A stretch of DNA of 64,000 nt from Coniferiporia sulphurascens (Eukaryota; Basidiomycota; Agaricomycetes; Hymenochaetales; Hymenochaetaceae), in NCBI GenBank assembly GCA_002794785.1, contig NBBA01000006.1:1240001-1304000 (forward strand). Reading direction: 5' to 3'. Of the stretch, positions 1-12,613 are shown piece after piece; positions within the stretch are counted from its first letter, which is position 1; each line of letters starts with the position of its first letter. The position numbers and the translations under genes are program-made. The notes under the pieces are model-generated. The model saw only the letters and a list, made by a program, of their open reading frames with translations, had not been told where the DNA came from and did no database searches.

Positions 1-933
1 AACCGAGCAGTTAAGGGTTACCTTGACCAGCCGCAAAGCTACATATAAAAGCGAGGTCAGTCTGAGAGCACTTTGTTCACAAAGGTGAATCCGGGTTGTA
101 AATGAATAACGCGAGAATCCAGGCCTTTGGTTGGCAGTACTGGGATGCTGGCCGGAGGCTTGTGCAAATCGACGGAGGCGCAAAGGTTCGGTCTCAGTAC
201 GACAAAATAGGTGTATGGTATGGTGGGAGGCCCTAGATAGTATAACTAACTACATATAAAGCCAGTGCCTTATTCCTGAAATACTCCATATAAGCACTGA
301 GGGCACAAATGAGGTATCGGGTGTTGCCGGCGCAGCTGGCCCTATACTTATTGAAAAATGATTTGAATAATCCTTCGGTTTTTTGTGACTCGTGAGAAAA
401 GCTCGGTGGCACTACATGTAGATTTACTGTAGGTCGCGTACTGTATTCTGACGGAAAAGCCCTCTGGGATTAAATCCGAAGGAATATGGCGACTCCCAGA
501 ATCCAGTCATTTTAATATGCTCCGTCTGCGTATTTAACCGAATACATGGCGCACTCCGTGTGCGTCTAATTCCAGGCTTCCACCATCACGCGCGGTGCAT
601 AAGTACCGCCACAAATCGTTTTACCTTAGTCTTCCCCTCTTCCCCACAGCTACCTACCAGTTCTTGCGACGAATACCTCCGTTCTTGTGTGGGAGATGAA
701 AAGTCCCGGTCGATGGTCTGCTTTGGGGAAGTATGAAATGAGCTCGCTTTGATTTCACCATGTTTTAATTTCACAAGTATAGAGTATCTTGATCCAGACC
801 TGCTAATTTCAAGTAGACAGCCCCTATGGTCGGTGATCATGAACGAAAAGAAGTTTAGTGCGTACTTAATCCTAGAATCAATCAGATGGAATCATGGAAA
901 TACATTTTCGGAAGTTCTCTCTGAAATCAGTCC
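1..933. other. intergenic, no gene recognised
   Basis: Both strands were read. Open frames here are short, lack family motifs and do not splice into anything I recognise. It holds the 3' flank of the dioxygenase gene that ends at 934. Confidence 0.5.
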
Positions 934-2156
934 TCAGGAGCTCAGCGAATACTGTATCTTCCCGTCCGTTCCCAAACTTCCTTCCATCTTGAGCAGTCTT
1001 TCCAACATGTCCTGTGCCCTACCCTCGGATAAACTGTCGCGAAAGCGCGGCTCGCGCATCCACCGCAGCCCATGTTGCAAGACGTTGCGCGCACGAGCGG
1101 ATCCGCCGCGCGTGTCGCCAATCGAGGCGTGCAAAGTCTCTCGCTGCGCTTTCGACGAGTACGTTGCACAATGTAGGATGTTGTTGTTATAGAAGACAGT
1201 CTGGCCGGCTATACGTCGGTCGAAATTAAGGGGTAGGTGAGCATGTGCTTGAACCATGCCGAAAATTTAAAAGTAAAAGGAGAAGGTGGATGCCGATGAC
1301 AGGACGAACGATGCAGGCAGGGGGGATATAGTAGTGCATAATAACTACGCACGCTTCAAAGTGACTCGGCGCACGCCCGGCATCTCCATTGGGTCTTTAG
1401 GTGCCTCCAAGCTCTCAGAAAGCACACGCTGCTCGGGAGTACGTGGTACCTTATGTGAACCTGGCACGACAAATAGGCAGGAATCTTCGTACAATGCACT
1501 GAAGCAGGGGTTAGCTAGTGATTAAGAGTGAATTATGATATACAGACGTATTCCATTGAATCTAGGAGACGAGTGAGTTGAATTCTGAAGATATTCCTAT
1601 AGTGATTGTTTTTAAAAGTTACTACGTACGCCATGGTGCCAGAGCGACAACGCCTGCTTCTCTTCCTCTTCTGTAGCATCCTCGCGAACGTCGTCTCGAT
1701 GCCACCGGAGCGCAAAGTCGTGAGATACCGGGTTAATCAGAAGATTGAACAGCTCTGCGAATTATGGTCGTATTGAGGATATGTTGGTAGAAGTAAGTAG
1801 TCTATTAGTCGGAATAACAAGTGGAAGTACGCACCCATTTGCAGGTTCTCTTCGCCGCATTCAAGCAGCTCGCGAACCGCTCCAGTAAGCGCATCACTTG
1901 TATACCACTTCGCGAAAGCTGGCTCGGCTAGCTCGGGGTTCATGAGGTGCTGGACGCCCCATGAGTCCGGATTGTCACTGTCGAACGGTGGAAACTGTTT
2001 CCCAACGACACGCCTGTGCGGCCATTCACCTGTCCGAGTCTTCGCGACTACACGCGCAGAGGCGTCCTTGAGGGCGGCGAACTGGTCATTCGGGATGAGG
2101 TTTTCGACTACAACGAACCCATCACGGTCGAGTGCGTCCTTCAGCGGCGAGGGCAT
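934..2156 (-). CDS. PhyH-type Fe(II)/2-oxoglutarate dioxygenase
   Basis: Phytanoyl-CoA dioxygenase (PhyH) family, 293 aa in five exons: 2156-1835, 1754-1630, 1548-1561 (a 14-nt microexon read right to left), 1498-1353 and 1208-934. The jelly-roll iron site is visible: HRD at about H126/D128 in LRWHRDD, and the distal His at about 215 in NNNILHCATY, followed by the oxoglutarate-binding region. Residues IQWNT, conserved between the two halves of the family, come from the microexon. Without it the frame does not close. The start is the ATG at 2156, giving MPSPLKDALDRDGFVVVENL, the usual N-terminus. Family members hydroxylate small hydrophobic substrates or fungal metabolites; the substrate cannot be read from the sequence. 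No biosynthetic cluster surrounds it. Confidence 0.88.
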
Positions 2157-2418
2157 TTTTTCTCGTGGTTCAATCCTGGGTGAGCCGTACTCTGTGCATT
2201 TAGGTATGCGGGTGAACCAGTGACCATGGATCCCACAAGTTATCAGCAGCTTAAGTAAAAGCAAAGCACGCGGACTAAATCCGATAGCGTTTCGGCTACT
2301 TATTAACCCGAGGGTGTGACTACCACGTAGGCTCACACAAACGTAACATCACTCTCTGTCACGCCATTGATTTCTTCCTCGAAGTGCTTGTTTGCTGGGC
2401 CAGCCGAGAGGGGAGTTG

Positions 2419-3688
2419 ATGTCTGTCAATAGGTTTCTGTCGGCATGCACGATCACAACTATTGGCCTCGTATGTAAAGGCTTTCTTAATCTTGGGTTCT
2501 GCAGATCTGTAACTGTAACGGGGCTGAACCATCTTCTTGCCGCTCTTGACGACAATGAGCGGAAAAATGGACGGGGCGTTATCACGGGTGAGCTATGTCG
2601 ATATTCCGATAAACTTATAGCGTACTGACGGACCCGGTTAGTTGCGAACCATATCTCGACGTGAGTGCATACGACTTTCTCCCAACTTTCCTTATTTACT
2701 TAATCCGTCCGTAACGGCGGCGACGCAGCCTGGACGACCCAGTGACATGGGGTGTTCTCCCCGCACGATGCTATGTAAACTTGCGAGACATGCGCTGGGC
2801 TTTGGGTGCGTCGGACATAATGTTCACAAACCCGTACGCCTTTCTGTTTTTTTATATTTAATTACATCTGAGGTTGGTTGACGAACGTCGCGGCCCAGGA
2901 AGTGCATTCTCAGCCTTCTTCCGGCACGGTCAGGTTCTCGAAACGTTTCGCGGTAATGGGATATATCAACCCGCGGTCGATGAGGCTATCAGGAAGCTTG
3001 ATAACGGTGGATGGGTACGTTTGCGCATTTGCTCCTGCCGTTCGTTTCATCAAGCTGAGAGACCAACTCTTACAAAAGGTTCATTTGTTTGGCGAGGGCA
3101 AAGTGAATCAACCGTACCAATATCCCCTCAGCAAAGATGAGACGGGAAATGATATAGCAAGATTGCCGCGCTTTAAGTGGGGAACGTGAGGTCCTACCTG
3201 TTTCATCCTCCGATTGCCATCTTAAGTTGAGATACAAAAGGGGTCGAATCCTTATGGAAGCACAACATCTGCCTGTTGTCATCCCGATGTGGCTCTCAGG
3301 TGCGTGATCTTTCCTTTTTGAGAATTACTTGGCTAATGAGGTTTACCCAGGTTTCGAGGACATCATGTCCGAGCCGCGCCCACCTAGCTTCCCCGCAAAA
3401 TTCCTTCCTCGGCTGCGCCAATCCGTGCGTATCACTTTCGCCCCGCCGATCGACACGACGCGCCTTCGTGGAATTCTCAACTCTGCAAAACCTCAAGAAC
3501 CGAGCGAAGATAAACAGTTGGATGGAGGGTTGGATGTAGGGCTGAAGGGAGGCGCGGAGGGGGAAACCCCTGAGAAGCGGTGGGTACGCGCTGCGTTGAC
3601 AGCGGCGGTACAGCGTGAAGTCGAGGGAGTCGGGCATGCCGTTTCGGGTCCGCTCCTAGGCAGGCCACGAATTGCATCGCCGGCATAG
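2419..3688 (+). CDS. TAZ1: tafazzin-like cardiolipin transacylase
   Basis: Tafazzin, the mitochondrial transacylase that remodels cardiolipin. 302 aa from seven exons: 2419-2587, 2642-2660 (19 nt), 2729-2833, 2903-3014, 3079-3185, 3241-3299 and 3351-3688. The acyltransferase HX4D motif is NHISTLDD (H60, D65), split across the 19-nt exon. Downstream come GASDIMFTNP, VLETFRGNGIYQPAVDEA, HLFGEGKVNQ (glycerolipid-binding block), MEAQHLPVVIPMW and the fungal tail FPAKFLPRLRQSVRITFAPPI. The start is the first in-frame ATG, where homologues begin (about 50 residues before HX4D). It lies divergently from the PhyH gene, with about 260 bp between the two start codons, so a shared promoter region is likely. 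All splice phases close; I see no damage. Confidence 0.93.
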
Positions 3689-4789
3689 ATATTTCACATT
3701 AGACCCGTGACCGGTAGTGTACACGATTGACTTATAGATGTTTTTTTTCTTTTACTATAGGACAAAGTACACATCGGAAGTGGTCTAATTACGGTCGTCT
3801 CCTGCTTTCGACTGGGCATTGCCATCCGCAACGGAGATCTATGTAGGAATACTTAACGCGTATCTTGAATCAGGTATCTGGTGCGTAATTTAGCCTTGAT
3901 CATCAATCTAGTTGACTTCGTGTTGAGTTTACCCAACCCTAGCAACCGTTCTACTCGATGGAACACCCTCCTTGAAGTGAAGTCAGATTACCAAACTTCG
4001 ACGGCCGCAGCAATTGACGACTCGTTCCCTGACGCCTTGAGGTCAAACTTCTCTGTAACCGTAATCGGGTTCAACCTTCGTTTAGCCAAAGTCAAGCGCT
4101 TAATGGCATGCGCCACGTTTCTTCGGCCACATAAAAACCGGCTTTTCTATTCTAGGCACTATGCATTCATCAAGATACAGCTACTGCTCCTCTCTACTTG
4201 AGAATGGCGCTAGACTCTCTCCTATGTCTCAACAGAATCTCCCGATTTACTTGGGCGATTGAACTGACCTGAGCCTGAGCGCATTGAAACAGAATATAAC
4301 CAAATGTACCGCATTGCTGTGATCCATATACATCGACTGCTATGAACTGCACCTTAGACACTGCTCTGGGTCTTCTCTGCTTGTACTGGCGTGTCGGCTG
4401 TGTCGAACTGAAACTCCTTATGGAATTAATCGCCGTACTTTTGCTTTCTCCGACCTGTAACCTGGGCGCTTGGACTCCGGGGTAGTCACGATGATGGGCG
4501 CCAAATTCTGCCAATGTAAAACTAATCGTCTGGGCACCGGTCCTTCTTCCGATACACGCGTCATTCCTGAGGTGTTGTGTTTTAAAACTGACGAGCTTAC
4601 ATCAACGACGCGTCTAAGTATATTGCCGCTTAAATACTACGGTGCTTACATAGGGGTTCCTTGTCCACACGTGAAGATGCGTTTCTGGTGATTAGCGCTG
4701 TAATCTCATGTATAAGACATGGCTCAAGGCGAGTTGCGTGGCCCATGGCCTCAGGCTCTCCTTCAAACCAGTAACTTACCCTCTGCAGG
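3689..4789. other. intergenic, nothing recognised
   Basis: Only short open frames without motifs. It contains the tafazzin 3' flank and the promoter side of the seven-span gene beginning at 4790. Confidence 0.5.
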
Positions 4790-6123
4790 ATGCTGCTTTT
4801 TTCTGTTCCAAAATTTTATCCAGACCTATCTCACGTTTTTGCGCGGGCAAATCTATCTCACCCCTCCGCCAACCCGTTCAGCATTGTGAGTCTGATTCCC
4901 GTAACGTAAAATTAGCTCATAACTCACCGAACTACCCCTGTCTTGACCCATGCCCCTATCGTTTCTGCCATTAGGCCAAGTTGACACTGTGGATTGTGTT
5001 CGACACAATCTATGTCTTCCTCTCGATCCTTTGTCTTATTATAATGCGTCGACTCCCTGTTCGTAATGTGGTCTTTTCCGTGCTTTTCGGCTCAATCCTC
5101 TGCACCATCGTGCAGAGCTCCTTATCCATCGCTTACACTGTACGTACGGGCATCGCCAACGATAACGACTCCAACGGCGTTGTCTCCTTTCTCAAAACCG
5201 CGGACGGCCTGTATTCGTCCTCTCTGTTCTTTATGAACTGGGCTGTTTCTCTTCTTTTTCTTTCTCTCGTCTTGCTTCTGGTGGACCGACAGAAGCATAT
5301 CAGCTGCAGAGCACCTTCGAGGATCGTCAACTTCGTTTCATACGTATCTTCAGGCTGGTTCACGGTGTTATTGGTCCTAGGCACTGTTGTTGCAGGACTA
5401 AATGCTGCCGCTCTAAGTGAATCGAGGTCGCAAAGGTTGAAGGGCGATATCCTTACACAAGACTTTCCCGTCCAACAACACTTCGAGATTTCCTGCTACA
5501 TTCAGGCTGGGGTATGGTTCTGCACCGCATTGTGGATTTCCGGGTTTGCAGCGTGCGTGTATGCGACTATGTGGCGCACGAAAGCGGTCGACTGGGTGGG
5601 TCCGACTGCCTCTGTTTACGTGGGTCAATACATAAACTAACGAAATGGACTCGAGTCTAGATTACCGTCCTTGCGGTTTGCATAGCGACGCCCTTGTACA
5701 CACTGGGCATGCTGGAGCTTATCATCTTCTCAGTCGCGTGGACGCCTTTGTCAGCTTTCGGGGTGCCCGTAGAGACAGACCCCCGTAGTCTCGTGAAGGA
5801 TGTGCTTTTCAATGTATTCCGCTCTGCGATATTTGCGGTCCTGCTTGCTATAGGTTTTAAACAAAAGTATTGGCGACCGAGTAAGAAAAGGTTCGTGTTC
5901 TGGTGAAATTGATCTCGTCTACTGCTCATTTGTCTGTTTGTCTCCAGGTGCCATTGCTGCCGTGCGAGTGGGATTTATGAAATTCGCAGACCCGTTAGGT
6001 TTGAGCTCGATGTGGCGGCGGAGGTCTACTTTCCGCGAGGCGATTTTTAATAACGCTGATATTTTTTTTCTCGCATGTTTTTGCTCGGGAATGATGTTCG
6101 CCTTTTGTACGTGGTATACTTGA
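4790..6123 (+). CDS. seven-span membrane protein, paralogue A
   Basis: Multi-pass membrane protein I cannot name. Exons: 4790-4885, 4975-5595, 5661-5880 and probably 5948-6123 (370 aa). If the last intron (5881-5947) is not removed, the protein stops at 5906 after KQKYWRP. The ATG at 4790 gives a short polar N-terminus (MLLFSVPKFYPDLSHVF) joined in phase 0 to the first span (LTLWIVFDTIYVFLSILCLI). Seven hydrophobic segments follow, separated by short loops. It is homologous along its length to the gene at 11219-12613, with the same intron positions after the N-terminal exon and before the sixth span (ITVLAVCIATPLYTLGM against ITSIVTSVVMPIYACLV). The topology resembles fungal seven-helix receptors, but I see no diagnostic receptor motif. 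Confidence 0.75.
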
Positions 6124-7455
6124 TGTATTTGTATTGTTTCGTCCATCTTCATCTTCAGTCTCCTCGACATCTTACAATATTGTACTACGTATTTTTCTCT
6201 CAGATTTCTCTCAGACAATGTCATGTAATTTGAATGGATTATTCAGGTAAAGGCATCACAATGCTAGGTGGTATTGACTCGCGTTCTCCCATCGCGGCAT
6301 CGTTAAAGGCAGTCAGATCTTGGGATGCTGCTGTAACGAGATGAGCACCTTCGGATTGCCTTGAATTTATGTAACTAACAGTGTTGAACTCATACTCGCT
6401 TGCGAAATTAAAAAAATATGTGAGTAGAATGTATATCTTTTAGGTTATCATTGAAGTGTGTACCGGAGAAACCGTCTTCATTCAGCTGGACTCGGTCTGC
6501 GGAAAACCGGTACTATGAAGGTATGCTTTACTTGGGCGGATGGTAGGTGAATTACCTGCTCGATTATGTTCAATATCTTCGTCGGACGGGTTTGACTCGG
6601 ATCACAAAAGACTGGTTGGCGAAAGTCTCGCTTTCATAAGGATAAGAGCTATTTTAAAATAGTGAAAGAAACGGGGTCGCTAGCAAACGTACTAAGACTA
6701 CGCGATTGCAGTGTTCTGGTCAGCTTATCTGTTCCATAGTAATGTTCTCGGACTTTATCAGGCGTCTTTTGTATATTTATATATTTCTTTCTGGAAGTAT
6801 ATAATAATACGAGAATATTTATAGTAGACGACGAGACGAGCCGCGCAGCAAAACTTATTCCACAACCCTCAAATTTTTTATTGATTTCACAATTGCCGCC
6901 AGTGGCGGCGATTTGTCTCTTTTGATACTCTGAAAAGCAAGCACAACACAGTACTGCCTTGTCGCATTTAGGAAAGTCGTGTTTTGTGACATGCTGAAGG
7001 GATCCTATGCCGTCGGAGAATAAGCCGTACCAAGTCAGTCATGGCAGCAAAAGCGATTTTCAAATATAAACGAGACCCTCTCCGGGAGTAGTATAATTTA
7101 AAGTAATTTTTAGACGCGACGCGCCTAAATGATCGACAGTGAATTTCCGCTTCTGCTATCATGTTCAAGTTTTCTTCCCCCGAGTCTTCAATCCGTTCAT
7201 GGTCAACTCCAGGTCGAATGGTCAACAGGAGGAGTATTGTCGATAAACTGGAACTCTCAGAGTCTAAAAAATCGATGATGCCAAGCTATTGCAGTGATGA
7301 AACGGAACTTCCCAGTGCATGGCGTTTAATACTGACCATTTCAAGCGTCGCTTACACACGTGTAGAAGACCGCGACTAATCCGCTTCCGTATAAACCTCA
7401 GCACTACTTCACTTGAACCTCCATCACCCTTGTTACGGCGCCCATCTCGACGCCC
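6124..7455. other. intergenic, nothing recognised
   Basis: AT-rich in part (6770-6860), no open frame with family character. The last few hundred bases are the probable promoter and 5' UTR of the cation exchanger. Confidence 0.5.
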
Positions 7456-10069
7456 ATGGCTTTGTCGACGCCGCCATCGCCGTCGGGTTTGGCATCCCGG
7501 AACCCTTATAACCATGCGTCTGCAGAGCACGGTAACCTCGACGGTGCTGTCACGGAACCAGCTCTGGTCCACAGCAAGTCTCGTTCATCTGGGGTTGAAC
7601 CAAATTCTATCACTGCTGGCAGTACCCTCAATCATCGTCAAGACAATCACCTCGGAGTCGTAGCCCGCATGGAGGATGGTCTGCTTGAGTTTACCGGAAA
7701 AATAGAGGAGGGTCTTGGCGTAGGCCCGCGTGGCCGCACTCGCCGTCAGCAGATGTGGGCCCGCTTTCGTGGAGAAGGCAGGCGGAAGATAGGATGGATA
7801 GAGAGTCTGAAGAATGTCATGAAGAGTAGCCGTACGTTCTCTGTCGTGCAGTCTAACTCCGACACGATGCTGACCTTGCCAACCCAAGTCCTGAACTTGT
7901 TCCTCGTCTTCATTCCGATTGCATGGGCTTCTTCTAAGTGCTCCAAGGATGATAATTCAAGGTTCTGCAAGAATGACAATCTCACATTCGCCTGTATGTC
8001 TGAGCATACAAAGCAATATCATATTGAACTAACATATATTGTCCTTCACCCTAGTTGCTTTTCTCTCAATCATGCCTCTCGCAAAGCTTTTCGATTATGG
8101 AGGAGAACAAATGGCCCTTTACACGGGCAAGGATCTTGGCGATCTCATCATTGTCACCCTTAACAAGTACGTTTCCTGCCATGTTTGACGGCCATGCTCG
8201 GCGAAGGCTGATCTCCGAGCCCGATAGTGCCGTGGAGGCAACGCTTGCCATCATTCTCCTCGTTAATTGCCAGTGAGTATCGCCCGTTTCCGGATATTGT
8301 ATGAGTTGGCCCTTGCTGTTCCGGCCTTGGCGTGGATTATGGAAGCCCGGGCGCTTGGCATACCTTTCTTTGGTCATGGCATCCGACTTCGACGAATAGA
8401 CTCGCGAAGCCTGATATTCACGTGTTCCGATGGCTTGTCTTCTCGCCCAAGGTGGGCTTTCTAACCCATGAATCCATCCAAGCGCCTAAGCTGGGACTTT
8501 ATCTTTATATTTCTCTTGTGCATGGGGACCTTCTAACACGTGAACCCTTAGGCTTCGGATCTTGCAAGCTACGATTGTTGGTATGAACTTGACGTTTTCA
8601 TCTGTTGTTTTTATAATGACGTTTCCTTGTCGCTTCCTTCCATGCATATCTTTCGTGATCAAATTTATGAAGGCGTCGTCCTTTTACACCTTCTGCTTGT
8701 GCCGGGAACAGGCTTCCTCACAGGGGGCGCTCATATATATGAGCAGACGTTGCACCCGCATTACACTCAGCTGAACCATACACTCCTAGCTATCGGGTAC
8801 GTAAACCCGACTTCTATTTTCGTCGCGGATTGTTCGATCATGAATTCAAAATTTGACCTTCACTTTGGCTTACCTCCAGCGTCTTGAGTCTTCTCGTTCC
8901 GGCTGCATTTTTCGCTGCACTAGACTCAAGCACGTCTGCAGAAAATGTGCTTACGGATTCTGCGTCTCGCACTCAGTTTCTTCAGATGAGTCGCGGATTA
9001 GCGGTCCTATTACTCCTGGTGTGAGTGCTATGTATGTCTAGATGCTCGGTCTTCCTAATGAGTTTTATACTATTCAGTTATATTGCGTCTCGCATCTTCC
9101 TACACAACCCCCCGGGTGAAGGGAATGCATTTATAGGCCCAAATGCCCCGGCGGAGCTTCGCCGCCGGGAGGAACACCTCTCGCGGGAAGATCCAGAGGT
9201 GAACCCGTGGTTCTGCATGGTGTTTTTGGTCGTGACTATCGCAATCATGGCTATCACTGCTGAGATGGTGCGTATATCCTGGTACCCGACTGTATGCAGG
9301 GCTTCTCATCCTATTCCATCATTTTCAGCTTGTCGAGTCCATCGAACATGTGCGCGAGCAGGGTCAGATCGGCGAAGAGTGGTTTGGACTTATATTGCTA
9401 CCACTCGTATCATTTAGTGCAGACGGTACAAATTTCTGGTTTCCCATTCGAGGGCGGAATGTAGACCTAATTGCAACCAATTTTACACAGGTGCGGTCGC
9501 GGTACTTTATTTTGCTCGTGCAGGTCTCTTCCTTGAGCCCGAGCCGCCAAAGACACTCGCAGAGGACCGCGCAATCGATCTTAGCATCCAGTTCACGCTC
9601 TTCTGGATGCCCTTCCTCGTCCTCCTCGCTTGGTGGACAGGAAGGCCGCTTATGCTGCTGTTCGGTAAGCTACTCCGGTTGGCTTGCAAAGATTTCGCGG
9701 GTACTGACATCCGGGGAAGATTTATACGAAGTCGCGGTTCTCCTTGGCGCGTGCTTCCTCGTAAACTACGTTACGGCGGACTCTAAAACTAATTGGGCGG
9801 AAGGATACATCATGATCACATTCTACATGATGATCGTAAGTTGATTTTCCCAAGATATAGATAAATAATCTGTCGTTGATGTTCGTTGTAAATTACAACA
9901 GGCACTGTGCACGTGGTTCTACAGCGGCCAAACGGCAATTCAGACATTGCTAGCATCGTGCAAAGGGGAACTTGAAGGTGACCCGCTTGGAGAAGTAGCT
10001 GCAGCTGCAGAAGAGGTAGTCGGCGAAGTAGTTGAAGAAATGAAAAGGAGTATGGTCATGCTATTCTAG
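7456..10069 (+). CDS. vacuolar-type cation/H+ exchanger (CAX-like)
   Basis: Sodium/calcium exchanger superfamily, CAX-like, 558 aa in 12 exons: 7456-7831, 7889-7993, 8055-8166, 8228-8272, 8552-8580 (29 nt), 8673-8796, 8880-9020, 9078-9267, 9329-9425, 9491-9664, 9720-9835 and 9902-10069. All phases close. A long basic N-terminus precedes the first span (LFLVFIPIAWASS). Alpha-repeat 1 reads NNAVEATLAIILL (about residues 197-210), followed by a large VPGTGFLTGGAHIYEQ block. Alpha-repeat 2 is LLPLVSFSADGAVAVLYF (about 397-415), the variant form with FSADG. An acidic loop (EEHLSREDPEVNP) lies between the halves and the C-terminus is rich in Glu. By family it exchanges Ca2+ (or another divalent ion) for protons across the vacuolar or another endomembrane. 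The segment SSKCSKDDNSRFCKNDN after the first span is longer than usual; a missed intron there is possible. Confidence 0.88.
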
Positions 10070-11218
10070 AGGTGATGTGCTGACCATCATTGGTTTCCTT
10101 GCGCTTTGTTCCCTTTTTGGTGCATACACTCATAACCTCATTCCCATCTTTATACTCTCACACTCCAATTCTGCTCGACCGTGCTCACCTTCATTCGGAC
10201 TCACATTCCTTCACTGCATAATTCCACACGCCCTGCATATATTTTTCGATGATACATAGCCTTGCGGGCTGGCCCTTCCCATATTAATGACTCATTCGCA
10301 GCAGCCATAGGCGCATACTTAGTGCTTAGATCTTTTTCTTTCCGAAGTCTCACTCACTACACGCGCATCGTTATCCCCGCACACTCTGCATCCCCGCATC
10401 TTCCTTTTGCTGCGACCTCGTGGCTCGCGTTTCCCTACCGGGGGCCGCTGTATATGTACCCATTTATACGTCATTTTTTTGTTTTAACTACATAAGTACT
10501 CCCTTCCACCACTACAATGGACTACGGACAACCATCTGACCTTCCGGTTACTACTATGGACTTTTACAGTAATGGAAACCGAACTTTGGATCCGGTTTCT
10601 GGAGGATGTCCACGTGACTATTGAACTTCGATTAAGTCTCCAATTACGTAAGGTGCCTGCAGGGCACATGAACGGCGGCCGGTCGGCGCGAGTATAACAT
10701 TTCTGCTGGTCACTTTCAACTTTGTCTGTTGAAGTTACAGGATCGAAACACTCGGGTCATTCTTTTTGAACCAACAACTATTCATAAATCACCCCGGGGT
10801 CCAACAACCCTATTCCACTTGTTACCATCCACAAATCGCCACCGCAACGATTGCAAATAGCTGGTAATAGCGGCAGGAGCGGGGAAGCCGTGTGTGACTC
10901 AAGAAGACGCGCATATCCAGAAATACCTGGCAACAACCGACCCCTGGGACCTGTTCGTGTCCAATCTGGCGCACCGCTGAAATTGGCGTGCATAGCATTC
11001 TAACATTTTGCCTGCTTTCCTGCGATCCCCGAGCGGGCTCCTTTTGTCCGGACGGCTACGTTCGCACGAACTCAGCCAATCAAGTGCATTCGTGTCTGCA
11101 CCCGCCCGTGACAAGGCTACAAGATCCAGAATCGGAGCGCCTTGATGTGCAGCCGGAGACACGTATATAAAGACCAGGTGTGTCCTGCTTGGGGTGGTCC
11201 TATTTGGTCTGCGCCTCC
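10070..11218. other. intergenic, nothing recognised
   Basis: The first part is the exchanger 3' flank. A 35-codon frame at 10518-10625 looked like a peptide gene but lacks a CaaX end. Otherwise no gene; the right end carries the TATA box of the next gene. Confidence 0.45.
11164..11171 (+). promoter_or_regulatory. TATA box of the seven-span gene B
   Basis: TATATAAA lies 48 bp before the ATG at 11219, a normal spacing for a fungal TATA promoter with a very short 5' UTR. It supports the choice of that ATG as the start of the 39-codon first exon. Confidence 0.6.
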
Positions 11219-12613
11219 ATGGCGCTGAGCTTTAGTCCGAAGTACGTTGCCCCTGTCCTGTCGTCCCTCTCTCTCGTTGGGATTCATCTGGATCCCGAAC
11301 GTGACTTTACGGTCGAGGTCGATCCACTCATTATAGTGAGCATTGCGTCTGCATGTTGATCATTTTCTAATCTCGAAGCGAGACAGGGTGACCTCGTTGT
11401 GTGGTGCATCTTCATCTTTGTGTACCTAGTCCTTGTCGTCTTCTGCGTCACTGGACTCGTCTCTCTCTCCGACCGTAGACGATTATGCACTGTCCTCCTC
11501 CTTGCTACTCTATTAACCCTCATCCGGGCAGCCCTGACCGCTGCTACCATTATCCTTGAGGGCAGCGCACTCGGTCCCCCACCTGGCGGTGCTCTGGTCG
11601 TTCTGATATCTGTGTCTGCGTTTATGGCAAACTGGTCACTTTCGCTGCTCTTCCTCGCACTCGTTCTAGTGGTCCTAGAGCGGCCCGACGACATGGTGAA
11701 GCACGTCCGGACGGGTACAGGCCATTTATCCGTCTCTATAGGCTATCTTCTGTTCGCATGTGTACTAGTCCTCGGTACTGCATCGGGCAGCTTACTTGTG
11801 TCATATGAACGAGAGGTCTGGGCACCGGGGGACACATTCGATTCCATCGATGTGGAAGACAAATATGGTGCCTACAAAAGCATGAGCTATGCACACACGG
11901 CGTTCTGGGCTGCGTCGAGTGTCTACGTGCTGTGGTCTACGTGTCGTACGTACGTTCGGACGGGGAGTATCGGATTGTCAAGCAAGGTGTGTGCCCCAGC
12001 TTCTGCACGACAAATCCGGGACTGACACGCGTTCCCGTTCGAAATGACATTCAGATCACATCTATTGTCACTTCCGTCGTTATGCCTATTTACGCATGCC
12101 TCGTTATCAGCATTATCGCATTTGCCGTGCTGACTCCGCAGTCGGGATCGAAGACCGCAGCTTCTTCCCTCATCTTCGAGTGGATATCTCTCTCTGACGA
12201 CATCCTCTTGAACTTCTTCACCGCGGCGACCATCGCGGCCTTACTCGGAGTAGGATTGCAGCAGACGAGCTGGGTTGACGCCAAGCGAACGCACAAGGAC
12301 ACGACGAATGGTGAGTCCGACGATTTTACTCGGCAAGGGCGTTACTGATCTGCGAGCGCTAGCAATTCAATGGTACGCGCAGCACGACGCCCCGCGCACG
12401 GCCTCAGGCGCGGCGCGCAGGCATCAAGAATCATACCGGTTGTCCAACTCTCACGATGTGAAGACCCATCTGTGTGAGTGGAGCCCCTCACAACTGATGC
12501 AATTCATTTATAATTCATTTCGTCGTTTGGGCGGTGTTCTATTTTTAGATTACACTGCTAAAATATCAAGGACATATCCTTCTCTGTCCCAAGGTACGCC
12601 TAGGCCCCGGTAG
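11219..12613 (+). CDS. seven-span membrane protein, paralogue B
   Basis: Paralogue of the protein at 4790-6123. Exons: 11219-11335, 11387-11986, 12055-12310 and probably 12549-12613. The N-terminal exon gives MALSFSPKYVAPVLSSLSLV. Then come seven hydrophobic spans, starting with VVWCIFIFVYLVLVVFCV; the third contains SAFMANWSLSLLFLALVLVV, matching SLFFMNWAVSLLFLSLVLLL in paralogue A. The last span is LLNFFTAATIAALLGVGL. Intron 2 sits at the same place and phase as in paralogue A. The terminal exon is the least certain part: it adds about 21 residues and shows no similarity to the paralogue's tail. Function unknown; the conserved N-W in span 3 and the loop pattern make a small fungal membrane protein family. 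Confidence 0.72.

Noticed and set aside
749..1192. 147-codon plus-strand frame over the PhyH gene
   Set aside because: It is antisense to two supported exons and has no motif of its own.
4790..6123. Idea that the seven-span proteins are STE3 pheromone receptors
   Set aside because: The STE3 signature residues and loop lengths are absent and no pheromone gene is near.
10518..10625. 35-codon frame with a good start context, considered as a mating pheromone precursor
   Set aside because: It ends GGCPRDY, not a CaaX box, and no pheromone receptor lies nearby.
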